From the NCBI GenBank assembly GCA_016787525.1, contig JAEUUP010000022.1, positions 30,718 through 94,717 of the forward strand: a DNA stretch of 64,000 nucleotides, read 5' to 3'. Shown here one piece after another: positions 9,478 through 18,098 of the stretch. The notes beneath the pieces are model-generated. The model did not search any database and was not told where the DNA came from. It saw only the letters and a program-made list of their open reading frames with translations. The DNA comes from Saprospiraceae bacterium (GTDB lineage: Bacteria; Bacteroidota; Bacteroidia; Chitinophagales; Saprospiraceae). A program made the position numbers and the translations under genes. How positions within the stretch are numbered: the stretch's first letter is position 1; each line of letters opens with the position of its first letter.

Positions 9478-9756
9478 TTTTTAAAATTTATATTGTTAAA
9501 CAATCAGGTGAAATATCTCGTGTTGCAATAAAGACTTTACTGAGGGGTATTGGTAACGGAATTTAGTGTCATTTTTACATTAAGCTTACAAAGCTATATA
9601 AACGCATATTTTGGACGAATAGTTCGCGCGTGGAAAGGATAAAATTAAGAGAATGAGATGCGACAAATTTTATAACTTTGCAGCGACTTCGATAGAAAAT
9701 CGAAGCTTTGGAAAAGCAAAATGCAATATATTCTTTGGTCTGTAAAACGATGAAGC

Positions 9757-10047
9757 ATGAGAAAGACAAACGATGAGCCTTTGGCAGACGTTCTGCAACA
9801 AATGGTTAGAGCTTTTAAGTTGGGTGACAATCTGAATAAGACAAAAATAGAAAACCTTTGGGAAGAAAAAATGGGTCGAACCATTGCAACTTACACACGA
9901 GAGTTGCGCGTTCGAGACAAGATTTTGTATGTCAGGATTGAGTCTGCTTCGTTGCGTTCTGAGTTGCACATGGGGCGTGAAAAGATAAGGCAAATGCTGA
10001 ATAATGAAATAGGAGAAGAGTTTTTGAAGGAGGTGATTATTAGCTAA
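9757..10047 (+). CDS. DUF721 (DciA-like) protein
   Basis: 96 residues matching the DUF721 pattern: an N-terminal helix (LADVLQQMVRAFKLGDNL), IENLWEEKMGRTIATYTRELRV, then ILYVRIESASLRSELHMGREKIRQMLN. DUF721 includes DciA, the replicative helicase (DnaB) loader or operator of bacteria lacking DnaC/DnaI. The short Bacteroidota form contains only the KH-like core. A TAACTTTG element at 9673-9680 could be the -7 promoter box. Family assignment is good. The helicase-loading role is inferred from DciA. Confidence 0.8.
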   Translation: MRKTNDEPLADVLQQMVRAFKLGDNLNKTKIENLWEEKMGRTIATYTRELRVRDKILYVRIESASLRSELHMGREKIRQMLNNEIGEEFLKEVIIS

Positions 10048-10227
10048 AATTGTTTGAAAGTATTGTTTTACAATGTTTTATTACTTTTTAGAATTCTCTT
10101 TGATGATGTCATACTTAAAAAAATGAAGTAAGAGTTATGTTTTTCGGAAAAACAGATTTAATTTTGTTTTTGAAAGTCACAATTTTTACTAACGAAAGAA
10201 AAGACGCATAGCTAAAAATTCTACTAC

Positions 10228-11031
10228 ATGAAACCTGAAATTGATATTCATAAAGAGCCAGAACTGGCTCTTAACTCCTTACTCGATGAAATAAATAAGC
10301 AGAGGCGATTGAATAGCGAGCTGCAGTCGGAGTTGAGAACGATGCGGACACGCGAAATTCGTTTGAACAAAAATTCTGAAATATTAAAGTCGGATAATAA
10401 TCGCCTCAAACAAGATTTAACCATTCTGGAGCAAAAACTAAGAGAACTCGAAATTCAATTAACACTCCCTGAAAGTGACCGTACATTTGTTCCCGCTCGT
10501 CCAATTGAACCTTTTCCTAGAAAACCTTTTTATAAAAAAATTAATTGGGCGTATGTTATTGTGCCGATTATCGTCATTGGTGCTATCGGCGTATTCAAAT
10601 GGCAGTCGAATAAAAACATTGCGGCTCAAACAGCGGCTGTCGCTGCAACGGCAACTAATACTGAGGGGGGGGCATCTGCTGCACCACAACCAGAGCCATC
10701 TGGTGTCACAACGCCTGTCGCCACGAGTCCTACACCCATTGCGAATAATAATACACCACAAACCATAGAAGAGGGATATTTGATGATTCAAAATCCATTG
10801 GACAATGAAGGTATGGTGCGTGTCATGGATGGTTATACACAAAAAGCTCGTGTTTTGGCATGGATTAATCCAGGTGAAAAATATCGAATCAGAGCGCAAA
10901 GTCCGACTAAAATGCGTCGTACTTATGTGAAAGATGGCAAAAACGTTACTTTTGAAGACTATTTCTACAAGATTAGCGATAAAGAGCAATGGGTTTTTGG
11001 TTATTTTACCACTAAGAAACTTGCACAATAA
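10228..11031 (+). CDS. Coiled-coil, single-pass membrane protein with SH3-like C-terminal region
   Basis: 267 residues. Residues 15-85 are a heptad-rich coiled coil, about 107-123 are one membrane segment (WAYVIVPIIVIGAIGVF), and 125-175 are an Ala/Thr/Pro-rich low-complexity linker. The C-terminal 90 residues (YLMIQNPLDNEGMVRVMDGY ... KWVFGYFTTKKL-like end) resemble a bacterial SH3-like beta domain. The layout suggests a cytoplasmic coiled coil with an envelope-facing domain binding wall or periplasmic partners. I do not know the function. A decamer copy (10659-10668) in the linker encodes TEG followed by Gly. The gene is followed by a bidirectional terminator. Confidence 0.75.
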   Translation: MKPEIDIHKEPELALNSLLDEINKQRRLNSELQSELRTMRTREIRLNKNSEILKSDNNRLKQDLTILEQKLRELEIQLTLPESDRTFVPARPIEPFPRKPFYKKINWAYVIVPIIVIGAIGVFKWQSNKNIAAQTAAVAATATNTEGGASAAPQPEPSGVTTPVATSPTPIANNNTPQTIEEGYLMIQNPLDNEGMVRVMDGYTQKARVLAWINPGEKYRIRAQSPTKMRRTYVKDGKNVTFEDYFYKISDKEQWVFGYFTTKKLAQ

Positions 11032-11132
11032 GGTAGTTTAGTAGTAGTCATTAAATGGTTTTAGACATTCTTTCTGACCTAATCATTGTTAGAAAAAAGT
11101 CAAAAGCTAAAGCTTAATGGCTTAAAAGCATA

Positions 11133-11165
11133 AAAAAAGCGACCCTCAGTAAGGGTCGCTTTTTT
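11133..11165. terminator. Bidirectional terminator with a near-decamer in its loop
   Basis: AAAAAAGCGACCCT (11133-11146) pairs with AGGGTCGCTTTTTT (11152-11165) across the 5-nt loop CAGTA. The sequence CCCTCAGTA (11143-11151), nine of the ten motif bases, spans stem and loop. It separates two convergent genes. Confidence 0.92.
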
Positions 11166-11181
11166 GTTTTATGCGTTACCG

Positions 11182-12966
11182 TTATTTGATTTTGATTTGA
11201 TATGGCACACGCATTTGAGGTGTTTTCCAAGTTTTCATTTTCTTGAAATAGCCATAAACTTCTGCGTATTCACCCAACTCTGATTTGATGAGCGAGGTTT
11301 TTAACTCATCGGGATTCATTTTCTCACCAGTTAGGTTCTCAATAAATTTCTCGATGCCCTGTTTCAGTTTAGGATATTCGGTCGTTTTGTAATCGGAAAT
11401 GCCTGCTTTTTTAGCTGCTGCTGCAATGGCGTCATTGAGACCACCGATTTGATCCACTAGACCAATGTCTTTTGCCTTAGTACCCAACCAAATACGCCCT
11501 TGAGCAATGGCGTGAACTTGGTCACGACTCATCTTGCGATTAGTACCGACGCGATTGAGGAATGTTTCGTAAATGCTGTCGGTTTGCATTTGCAAGATTT
11601 TGGCTTCATAGTCATCAATTTCAAAAAAGACATCCGCTCCGCCTGCATGGGCAGTTGTTTTAACGGTGTCGAAACTGATGCCCAATTTGTTTTTAAATGT
11701 CTTTTGAAGACTGGGTATCATACTAAAAACGCCAATCGAACCAGTCAAAGTCATGGGTTCTGCAAAAACAGAGTCTGAAGCACATGAAATATAATAGCCT
11801 CCCGAAGCCGCATAGTCGCCAAATGATGAAACGACAACTTTACCTTGTTTGCGCGCTAAGTCAAGTTCACGCCAAATCATATCAGATGAAAGCGATGAGC
11901 CACCACCTGAATTGATGCGTAAGACAATGGCCTTCACATTTTCATCATTACGCAACTTACGAATGATTTTGGCATAGCGAGGGCCATCAATCGTGCCGTT
12001 TGTCTCTTCACCATTTGTAGAGTAACCAATTTCACCTTCGGCATAAACGACGGCAATTTTATTTTTGCTCTTGCTGGTTTTCTTTTTGACCGTTTGAGCA
12101 TAATCAGTTAATGAAATAGATGGAATCTTGGCGTTGGCTTTCAAACCTAATTTACTACGCAATGCAGCCAAAGCCACATCGTAGTACCCCTCAGTATCCA
12201 CCATTTTGAGACGAACAGCTTGGTGCGCACTGGTGACTTTCAATTCGTTGGCATAAGAATAAAGGTCTTTTTTATCTATTTTTCTGGATTTTGCAATATC
12301 GTTGAGGTACATATCGTACATGCCAGAAAGGTATTCGCGAAGTTGCATACGGTTTTGGTCGCTCATCTTGTCTAAGCGAAATGGCTCGGTTGCACTTTTG
12401 AATTGACCTGCATAATAAATTTGCCATTTGACATCGAGGCGGTCAAACATATCTTTCATAAAAGGAATTTCAGCCGCAAAGCCTTTAAAATCAATATCAC
12501 CATTCGGGTTGAGGCAAATAGAATCAGCAACTGAAGCCAGATAGTAGCCGCCTTGTGAGTAGAAATCGGCATAAGCATAGACAAACTTGCCGCTTTGTTT
12601 GAACTTTTCGATGGCTTTGCGGATAGCCGCTGCTTTTGTAAATTCAGTGGCGATAAAACGAGAATTAATAAAAATACCCTTTATTTTATTGTCAGTAGCA
12701 GCGTGTTCGATGGCATCAACCAAAGCGGTTTGACCAATGACTTTTTTATTGTCAAAAAAGTTGTCGCTTTCCGTATTACCAGTCAGCTCAGGTACTGATT
12801 CTTCGAGTTTGATTTCGAGGATGCTGTTGGATTCTACGGATTTGACATTGTCACCTGAGGCAGCTGCAAAACCTGCCATAGTGATAACGCCAAATAATGT
12901 CATAGCTACAAGTGCGAGGAAAACACCTAAGCAAGAGGCAAACACGAATTTAAAAAACTGCTGCAT
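11182..12966 (-). CDS. sppA: Signal peptide peptidase SppA, 67K type
   Basis: The open frame begins at 13098, but I place the start at the ATG 12966. The protein then begins MQQFFKFVFASCLGVFLALV, a good membrane anchor, and a promoter -7 box (TACTTTTG, 13026-13033) lies inside the longer frame. The resulting 594 residues are the length of the double-domain SppA. The N-terminal domain carries the catalytic Lys (GQFKSATEPF) and the C-terminal domain the nucleophilic Ser (YAASGGYYIS). SppA digests cleaved signal peptides in the inner membrane as a Ser-Lys protease. A decamer copy (12187-12196) encodes TEG. Confidence 0.92.
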   Translation of the reverse strand: MQQFFKFVFASCLGVFLALVAMTLFGVITMAGFAAASGDNVKSVESNSILEIKLEESVPELTGNTESDNFFDNKKVIGQTALVDAIEHAATDNKIKGIFINSRFIATEFTKAAAIRKAIEKFKQSGKFVYAYADFYSQGGYYLASVADSICLNPNGDIDFKGFAAEIPFMKDMFDRLDVKWQIYYAGQFKSATEPFRLDKMSDQNRMQLREYLSGMYDMYLNDIAKSRKIDKKDLYSYANELKVTSAHQAVRLKMVDTEGYYDVALAALRSKLGLKANAKIPSISLTDYAQTVKKKTSKSKNKIAVVYAEGEIGYSTNGEETNGTIDGPRYAKIIRKLRNDENVKAIVLRINSGGGSSLSSDMIWRELDLARKQGKVVVSSFGDYAASGGYYISCASDSVFAEPMTLTGSIGVFSMIPSLQKTFKNKLGISFDTVKTTAHAGGADVFFEIDDYEAKILQMQTDSIYETFLNRVGTNRKMSRDQVHAIAQGRIWLGTKAKDIGLVDQIGGLNDAIAAAAKKAGISDYKTTEYPKLKQGIEKFIENLTGEKMNPDELKTSLIKSELGEYAEVYGYFKKMKTWKTPQMRVPYQIKIK

Positions 12967-13025
12967 ATTTCGCTTTTTGAAATTTAGTTGTGATTTAATT
13001 TTTAAAAAAGTCGTCTGGCATGTTA

Positions 13026-13033
13026 CAAAAGTA
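13026..13033 (-). promoter_or_regulatory. Candidate -7 box for sppA
   Basis: CAAAAGTA on the plus strand reads TACTTTTG on the minus strand, a TAnnTTTG match placing transcription start about 55 bp before the ATG at 12966. No clear TTG lies at the right distance. Confidence 0.45.
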
Positions 13034-13212
13034 GGAGAGAGTCCATGAACGACCTTATTTTTTAGATAAAGTTGTGTAAACGAAAGATGTTTAGACATAT
13101 TTTAAGTACGTAAGAAGGTACTGTATAGTTGTTTGTCCGAAAATACTGAGGGAAAGCGATGAAAATTTGTTATTACTGAAAAAGCGTTACAATTTTGTGA
13201 AACTTGCGTCTG

Positions 13213-13220
13213 TACATTTG
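13213..13220 (+). promoter_or_regulatory. Candidate -7 box for msrA
   Basis: TACATTTG matches TAnnTTTG and lies inside the longest open frame (from 13204), supporting the later ATG at 13273. TTG at 13195-13197 is only 15 bp upstream, shorter than usual. Confidence 0.45.
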
Positions 13221-13272
13221 CATCGTACAAAACTTAATTTTGAAAAAACTGTTCATTACAAAAATTCAAAAA

Positions 13273-13953
13273 ATGTTAAAACGGATGTGGATAGGAATTT
13301 ATAGTGTAGTAGCTTTTTTGGCGTGTAATCCCAAAACGGACACCCCCTCAGTATCAAAAAATTCTGAAACAAAAAAAGTATTGATTACGATGCAAGACAC
13401 AATCAAAAAAGAAGGTCTCGAAATAGCAACCTTAGGTGGCGGCTGTTTTTGGTGTATTGAAGCCGTCTTCGATGAACTCCAAGGTGTTGAAAAAGCTGTT
13501 AGTGGCTATTCGGGTGGGACAAAAAATAACCCAACTTATCGTGAGGTTTGTTATGGCAATACAGGTCATGCAGAGGTCATAAATGTGTATTTTGACCCTA
13601 AAATCATCTCTTACGAAGATATTTTGAGGGTGTTTTTTCATGTACATGACCCTACTACTTTGAACAGACAAGGCAACGATGTTGGTCCTCAATACCGTTC
13701 AGTTATCTTTTATCATAGTGAGGCTCAAAAAGAGTCAGCAAAAAAAATTATAGAAGAAATTGAAAAAAATGGTCTTTGGGCTAACAAGATTGTAACAGAA
13801 ATTACTAACTTTGCACGTTTCTTTCCTGCTGAAGATTACCATCAGGAGTACTATAAATTAAATGGACATGAGCCTTATTGCTCCTACGTTATTTCACCAA
13901 AAATAACAAAATTTAGGAAAGAATTTAAAGATAAATTGAAAAGTAAGGGGTAA
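13273..13953 (+). CDS. msrA: Peptide methionine sulfoxide reductase A, lipoprotein
   Basis: I choose the ATG at 13273 over the upstream TTG because it exposes a lipoprotein signal: MLKRMWIGIYSVVAFLAC, with the lipobox cysteine at residue 18. The MsrA domain begins near residue 50, with the catalytic motif GGGCFWC (nucleophile Cys58), YSGG, GHAEV, and the C-terminal EDYHQEYY. MsrA reduces methionine-S-sulfoxide in proteins. The lipobox places this copy in the envelope, probably repairing oxidised envelope proteins. There is no fused MsrB domain. The decamer at 13344-13353 falls in the low-complexity linker after the lipobox and encodes PSV. Confidence 0.93.
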   Translation: MLKRMWIGIYSVVAFLACNPKTDTPSVSKNSETKKVLITMQDTIKKEGLEIATLGGGCFWCIEAVFDELQGVEKAVSGYSGGTKNNPTYREVCYGNTGHAEVINVYFDPKIISYEDILRVFFHVHDPTTLNRQGNDVGPQYRSVIFYHSEAQKESAKKIIEEIEKNGLWANKIVTEITNFARFFPAEDYHQEYYKLNGHEPYCSYVISPKITKFRKEFKDKLKSKG

Positions 13954-14469
13954 ATTGTAGAAAACTCACTGTTATCAAAAGATATTGTGTGGGTCGAAAA
14001 TATCCTTTCAGAAGATATTAATGTTTGATAATTAATTGGTTTTTAGTTGGAGGCAGTACAGGGCGTACTGCCTTTTTTGTTTAGAATGCTTCAGAATAAA
14101 AAAGAATGCAACATGCCGTTTTTGAAATATTGGAATTGTATTTGTAAGTGTGGTGTGTTCGACAGAAAGTTCTAAGTGGTTAGAAATAGCCCATTGGACT
14201 AATAAAAATGGAAATCGCAACAAAAGATTCATTTTTTAAGTAAAAGAGTTATATTTGCACGCCTTTTGAGAAGAGGCTTTTAGAATATTTATTTGTTTAA
14301 AAATAATTTTTGTAAAACGGTAATAATCAATCGTTTAGAAACTCTCTACAAAATAATTGACAACCAAAAACCGCTCAGAAACTTAGAAACGATAAGAAAG
14401 TTTAAGTGTTGAAGCTCAAAATAATGAGTTGATACTGAGGGGTAGGATTTAAAAAAAATTTTATAAGCG
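13954..14469. other. Intergenic region with secDF leader
   Basis: No gene was found here. It holds the msrA terminator (14051-14081), then a TATATTTG -7-like box (14250-14257) and an A/T-rich leader of about 200 nt before secDF. A decamer copy (14433-14442) sits 28 bp before the secDF start. Confidence 0.5.
14051..14081 (+). terminator. Terminator downstream of msrA
   Basis: AGGCAGTAC and GTACTGCCT form a 9-bp stem around a GGC-containing loop, followed by TTTTTTG. It lies 100 bp past the msrA stop. Confidence 0.8.
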
Positions 14470-17400
14470 ATGCAAGCGAAAGGAATTATTAAGTTTTTCT
14501 TGGTGCTACTGTTGCTGATTTGTGCAGCACAGTTTATTTACTACATTCCCACGAACAGAGTAGAGCGTGATGCTGAAAACTACGCAAAAAATGTAGCTGC
14601 TGTGGCAGCACCTGAAAACAAAGCAGCTGCTGAAAAAGCGGCTCGTTTATCGTATCTCGACTCTATGTCGAGCGAGAAGATTTGGAATGTGCCATTGATT
14701 GGTAGCTACACTTATCAAGATTTAAAATCGAAGCAATTAGCTTTGGGTCTTGACTTGAAAGGTGGTATGAGCGTTTTGTTACAAGTGGATTTGAAAGACT
14801 TCCTTGTGTCATTGAGTGGTAACTCAACAGATCCAAACTTTACGAAAGCTATTGAGAACGCAAATGCTCAAAGAGCAAACTCGACAGCGGATTTCATCAC
14901 TCTTTTTGTACAAGAGTACAAAAAATTAGCTGGTGACAACCGTTTGGCTTCGATTTTTGCACGCAACGAGTCATTGAAGCAATCTATTAATATTGAATCA
15001 AGCGACAATGCTGTTCAAAATATCATTCGTCAGAAAGCGGACGAAACTGTGGGTGAAACGTTCAAACGTTTGACTCAACGTATTGACAAATTAGGCGTTG
15101 TCCAACCGAATGTATCTTTGGATAAATCGCGTGACATCATCGTTGTCGAGTTACCAGGTATTGAAAACCCTGAGCGCGCACGTAGCTTCTTGCAAAAAGC
15201 TGCTAAATTAGAGTTTTGGGAAGTGTATCGCGCTTCTGATAATGGCATTTTAGCAGGGATACAACAAGCAGACAATACGCTTAAAGCCATCCAATCTGGT
15301 GCAAAAGTAGATTCATTGTCAAAAGACACGACTTCATCTATCGCAGGCGGAGGTCCGCTTTTAGCAATTTTGCAACCTAACCCAGGTACTATGTCGCCTG
15401 CAGTTATTGGTTCGGCTGATAAAAATAAACGTAAACAAATTTCTGAATATTTGACAAAACCAGAAGTTGCGTCAAAATTTCCTTCAGATTTGAAATTTGT
15501 TTGGTCAAAAGACCCTGTTGCTGATCAAACAGGCAAAGCAACTGGTCAATATGAATTGTATGCGTTGAAAAAAACAGCTGGTAAAGAAGGACCTGCTCTT
15601 GACGGCGAACGTGTAACAGATGCTCGTGCGAACAGCACCGAAAAAGGTGGTAGCGGTATGGAAGTATCGTTGCAAATGGATGCTCAAGGTGCAGCGACTT
15701 GGGGACAATTGACAAGCCAATGCGCTCGTGACAACAATCGTGAGGTGGCTATCGTGTTGGACGAAGAGGTGGTGTCTGCTCCACGTGTTATCAGCCCAAT
15801 TTTGGAAGGTCGTTCTTCTATCACAGGTAACTATTCTGTTCAAGAAGCTCAAGACTTGGCATCAATTCTTCAAGTTGGTAAATTGCCAGCAAAAGCAGAA
15901 ATCATTCAAGAAAATACGGTCGGTCCATCTTTGGGTGCGGAGAACATTCGCAACTCTGTCATGGCTTTGGGCTTGTCTTTCTTAGCTATTTTGGCTTTCA
16001 TGGTTATCTATTATAGCACAGGTGGTTTCATCTCTATCGTAGCTCTGTTTGCTAACTTGTTCTTCATCATTGGTTCTTTGACTTCTTATGGTACAGTTTT
16101 GACTTTGCCTGGTATCGCTGGTATCTTGTTGACAATGGCGATGGCAGTTGACGCAAACGTTATCATTTACGAGCGTATTCGTGAAGAATTGGCGGCTGGC
16201 AAATCAACGAGTCAGGCGATTGCAGATGGATTCAAACACTCAATGTCAGCTGTTATTGACGGTCACGTCACAGGTTTATTGACTTCATTGGTTTTGATTT
16301 GGCAAGGTATCGGAGCTATTAAAGGCTTCGGTGTTGTCTTAGCGATTGGTGTTATTTTTACGCTTTTCACAGCTATTTTGGTCAGCCGTTTGATTGTTGA
16401 CTATTTGATAGGTAAAGGTAAAGATATTCGTTTCTTTGCAAAATTCAGTGAAGGTGCATTCAAAAACATTCATTGGGACTGGATGGCAATGCGTAAAAAG
16501 TCTTACGCCTTCTCTTTGGCTATTATTGCAGCTGGTTTGGTCAGTTTCTTCGTGCGTGGTTTTGAGTTGGGTGTTGACTTCACAGGTGGCTACAAATACG
16601 AAGTTGCTTTCGACCGTGCTGTCAATGCAGACCAATTGCGTGATGTTTTGACAAAATCATTTGAAGGGCAATCTACTATCGTCAAAGCCGTTAATTCTGA
16701 CAATACATTCGACATTACAACATCTTATATGAGCAAAGAAACAGGCTCTGATGCTCAAGATAAAGTATTGACAAAGTTACATGAAGGTGTGAACAGTTTA
16801 GTCGGCGGTAATTTGGCATTAGATAATTTCAAAAGCCATGATGTTAGTACAACACATATTAAATCATCTGTAAAAGTAGGCCCAACAGTAGCAGACGACA
16901 TCAAACGTAGTTCATTATTGACAACATTGTTTGGTGTACTTATCATCGGTGCATACATCTTGATTCGATTCAACCGTTGGCAATATTCTTTGGGTCTTGT
17001 TATTGCAGCATTACACGACGTTTTGATCACTGTAGCTTTCTTCACATTGTTACACGGTATTGTGCCTTGGAGCATGGAAATCAACCAAGACTTCATTGCT
17101 GCCTTGTTGACCATCATTGGTTTCTCGGTCAATGACACTGTTATCGTTTACGACCGTATTCGTGAATACATGCGTAAATATACCAGTAAACCAGTAGCAG
17201 AAGTCATCAACGATGGTATCAATTCTACGTTAAGCCGTACCATCATTACGTCTTTGACTGTTTTGATTGTGACTTTCATCTTGTTCTTGGTCGGTGGTGC
17301 AAGTATCAAAGGTTTTGCTTTTGCGTTGTTCATTGGTATGTTGGCAGGTACATATTCTTCAATCTTTGTGGCTGCGCCAATCATGATGGACTTCTCTAAA

Positions 17401-17481
17401 AACCTCGATCTTTCTGAATACAAACCTGAAACTACCACTTCAGGTGATGCAAAAAAGAAGACTTTGAAAGAAAAAGCATAG
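14470..17481 (+). CDS. secDF: Protein translocase subunit SecDF, fused
   Basis: 1003 residues with SecD and SecF in one chain, as is usual in Bacteroidota. Residues 1-25 are the first membrane helix. The first periplasmic domain has the SecD signatures LGLDLKGGMSVLLQVD (near 95) and RIDKLGVVQPNV, and the P1 head follows. The SecD membrane bundle (about 500-650) includes MAMAVDANVIIYERIREEL. The SecF half begins near 675 with ELGVDFTGGYKYEV and carries IGFSVNDTVIVYDRIREYM. SecDF uses proton flow to help pull secreted proteins through SecYEG. It contains no decamer copy over 3 kb, although one lies just before it and one in its terminator. Confidence 0.97.
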   Translation: MQAKGIIKFFLVLLLLICAAQFIYYIPTNRVERDAENYAKNVAAVAAPENKAAAEKAARLSYLDSMSSEKIWNVPLIGSYTYQDLKSKQLALGLDLKGGMSVLLQVDLKDFLVSLSGNSTDPNFTKAIENANAQRANSTADFITLFVQEYKKLAGDNRLASIFARNESLKQSINIESSDNAVQNIIRQKADETVGETFKRLTQRIDKLGVVQPNVSLDKSRDIIVVELPGIENPERARSFLQKAAKLEFWEVYRASDNGILAGIQQADNTLKAIQSGAKVDSLSKDTTSSIAGGGPLLAILQPNPGTMSPAVIGSADKNKRKQISEYLTKPEVASKFPSDLKFVWSKDPVADQTGKATGQYELYALKKTAGKEGPALDGERVTDARANSTEKGGSGMEVSLQMDAQGAATWGQLTSQCARDNNREVAIVLDEEVVSAPRVISPILEGRSSITGNYSVQEAQDLASILQVGKLPAKAEIIQENTVGPSLGAENIRNSVMALGLSFLAILAFMVIYYSTGGFISIVALFANLFFIIGSLTSYGTVLTLPGIAGILLTMAMAVDANVIIYERIREELAAGKSTSQAIADGFKHSMSAVIDGHVTGLLTSLVLIWQGIGAIKGFGVVLAIGVIFTLFTAILVSRLIVDYLIGKGKDIRFFAKFSEGAFKNIHWDWMAMRKKSYAFSLAIIAAGLVSFFVRGFELGVDFTGGYKYEVAFDRAVNADQLRDVLTKSFEGQSTIVKAVNSDNTFDITTSYMSKETGSDAQDKVLTKLHEGVNSLVGGNLALDNFKSHDVSTTHIKSSVKVGPTVADDIKRSSLLTTLFGVLIIGAYILIRFNRWQYSLGLVIAALHDVLITVAFFTLLHGIVPWSMEINQDFIAALLTIIGFSVNDTVIVYDRIREYMRKYTSKPVAEVINDGINSTLSRTIITSLTVLIVTFILFLVGGASIKGFAFALFIGMLAGTYSSIFVAAPIMMDFSKNLDLSEYKPETTTSGDAKKKTLKEKA

Positions 17482-17510
17482 TTTCTGAACGATAATGCGA
17501 TAAATATAAA

Positions 17511-17543
17511 GCCGATATTGAGACCCCTCAGTATCGGCTTTTG
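17511..17543 (+). terminator. secDF terminator with the decamer in the loop
   Basis: GCCGATA (17511-17517) pairs with TATCGGC (17532-17538), followed by TTTTGTTTTT. The decamer (17524-17533) occupies the loop and the first bases of the descending arm. Confidence 0.88.
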
Positions 17544-17573
17544 TTTTTGGAAGAATGAAGAACCTGAAATAAC

Positions 17574-17763
17574 TAACTTAAGTTGTCAGTTAAGCGGCAG
17601 AGCCGCCAGATATTTGTAGAAAGTTGATTCAACACATGTTATTAAGGTGCAGCGCACTTTGATATTTCGGTGCGCTGCACCTTTAGAATCTATTTTATAG
17701 CTACTCCTACAAATATTATAGTGCGCTGCACTGTCTTCTTTATATGACTGGCAACTTGAGTTA
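17574..17763. mobile_element. MITE-like structured element with nested inverted repeats
   Basis: End repeats at 17574-17590 and 17747-17763 are complementary at 15 of 17 positions. Inside are a GCGGC/GCCGC hairpin (17594-17606), a perfect 14-bp hairpin AAGGTGCAGCGCAC/GTGCGCTGCACCTT (17644-17657 with 17670-17683), a third copy of the same core at 17720-17732, and matching ATATTTGTAG/CTACAAATAT segments. No coding frame is credible. It could be a non-autonomous inverted-repeat element or a structured RNA. Confidence 0.45.
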
Positions 17764-17829
17764 AATATCACATAAATTGTCTCCTCTTATTGTTATTTTT
17801 GGAAAAAAACTGAAAACACTACATCGTGA

Positions 17830-18045
17830 GACATAATTATGTCCGATTCGTAGAAAATATGTCGTTTTGGACATAATTATGTCTTTTTCGTAGAAAATAT
17901 GTCTTATCAAGAGATAATTATGTCCAATTCTCAGAAATTATGTCGTATTGGACATAATTATGTCGTTTTGATAGAAAATATGTCTTACCAAGAAATAATT
18001 ATGTCCATTTCATAAAAATTATGTCTGAAACGACATAATTATCTC
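17830..18045. repeat. 40/41-bp-period palindrome array (5.5 units)
   Basis: The 14-bp palindrome GACATAATTATGTC or a close variant starts at 17830, 17870, 17911, 17951, 17992 and 18032, a spacing of 40, 41, 40, 41 and 40 bp. Between each pair lies a half-site segment ending in AATATGTC or AATTATGTC, so an ATGTC end recurs roughly every 20 bp, about two helical turns. It lies between two convergent genes (secDF and pntB), not in a normal promoter position. Units are similar throughout, with no unique spacers, so it is not CRISPR. Confidence 0.85.
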
Positions 18046-18080
18046 TTTAAAAGTGGTCTCTAAACTCAAAATAAGGTCAT

Positions 18081-18098
18081 TGATACTGAGGGGTATCA
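18081..18098 (-). other. Decamer-built hairpin overlapping the pntB stop codon
   Basis: TGATAC (18081-18086) and GTATCA (18093-18098) pair across TGAGGG. The decamer is 18084-18093, and the stop codon of pntB (18096-18098) is part of the stem. Only a short stem is formed and the T tract is weak, so termination is uncertain. Confidence 0.5.

Noticed and set aside
10459..11028. Long opposite-strand frame across the coiled-coil gene
   Set aside because: Composition is Cys/Arg/Ser-rich without family features; the plus-strand frame has a coherent coiled coil, membrane helix and terminator.
12967..13098. Upstream start for SppA
   Set aside because: The extra 44 residues are unlike any signal sequence, and a promoter -7 box lies inside them.
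17830..18045. CRISPR-like spacing of the palindrome array
   Set aside because: The whole 40-bp unit is repeated with small changes; there are no unique spacers of fixed length and no cas genes nearby.
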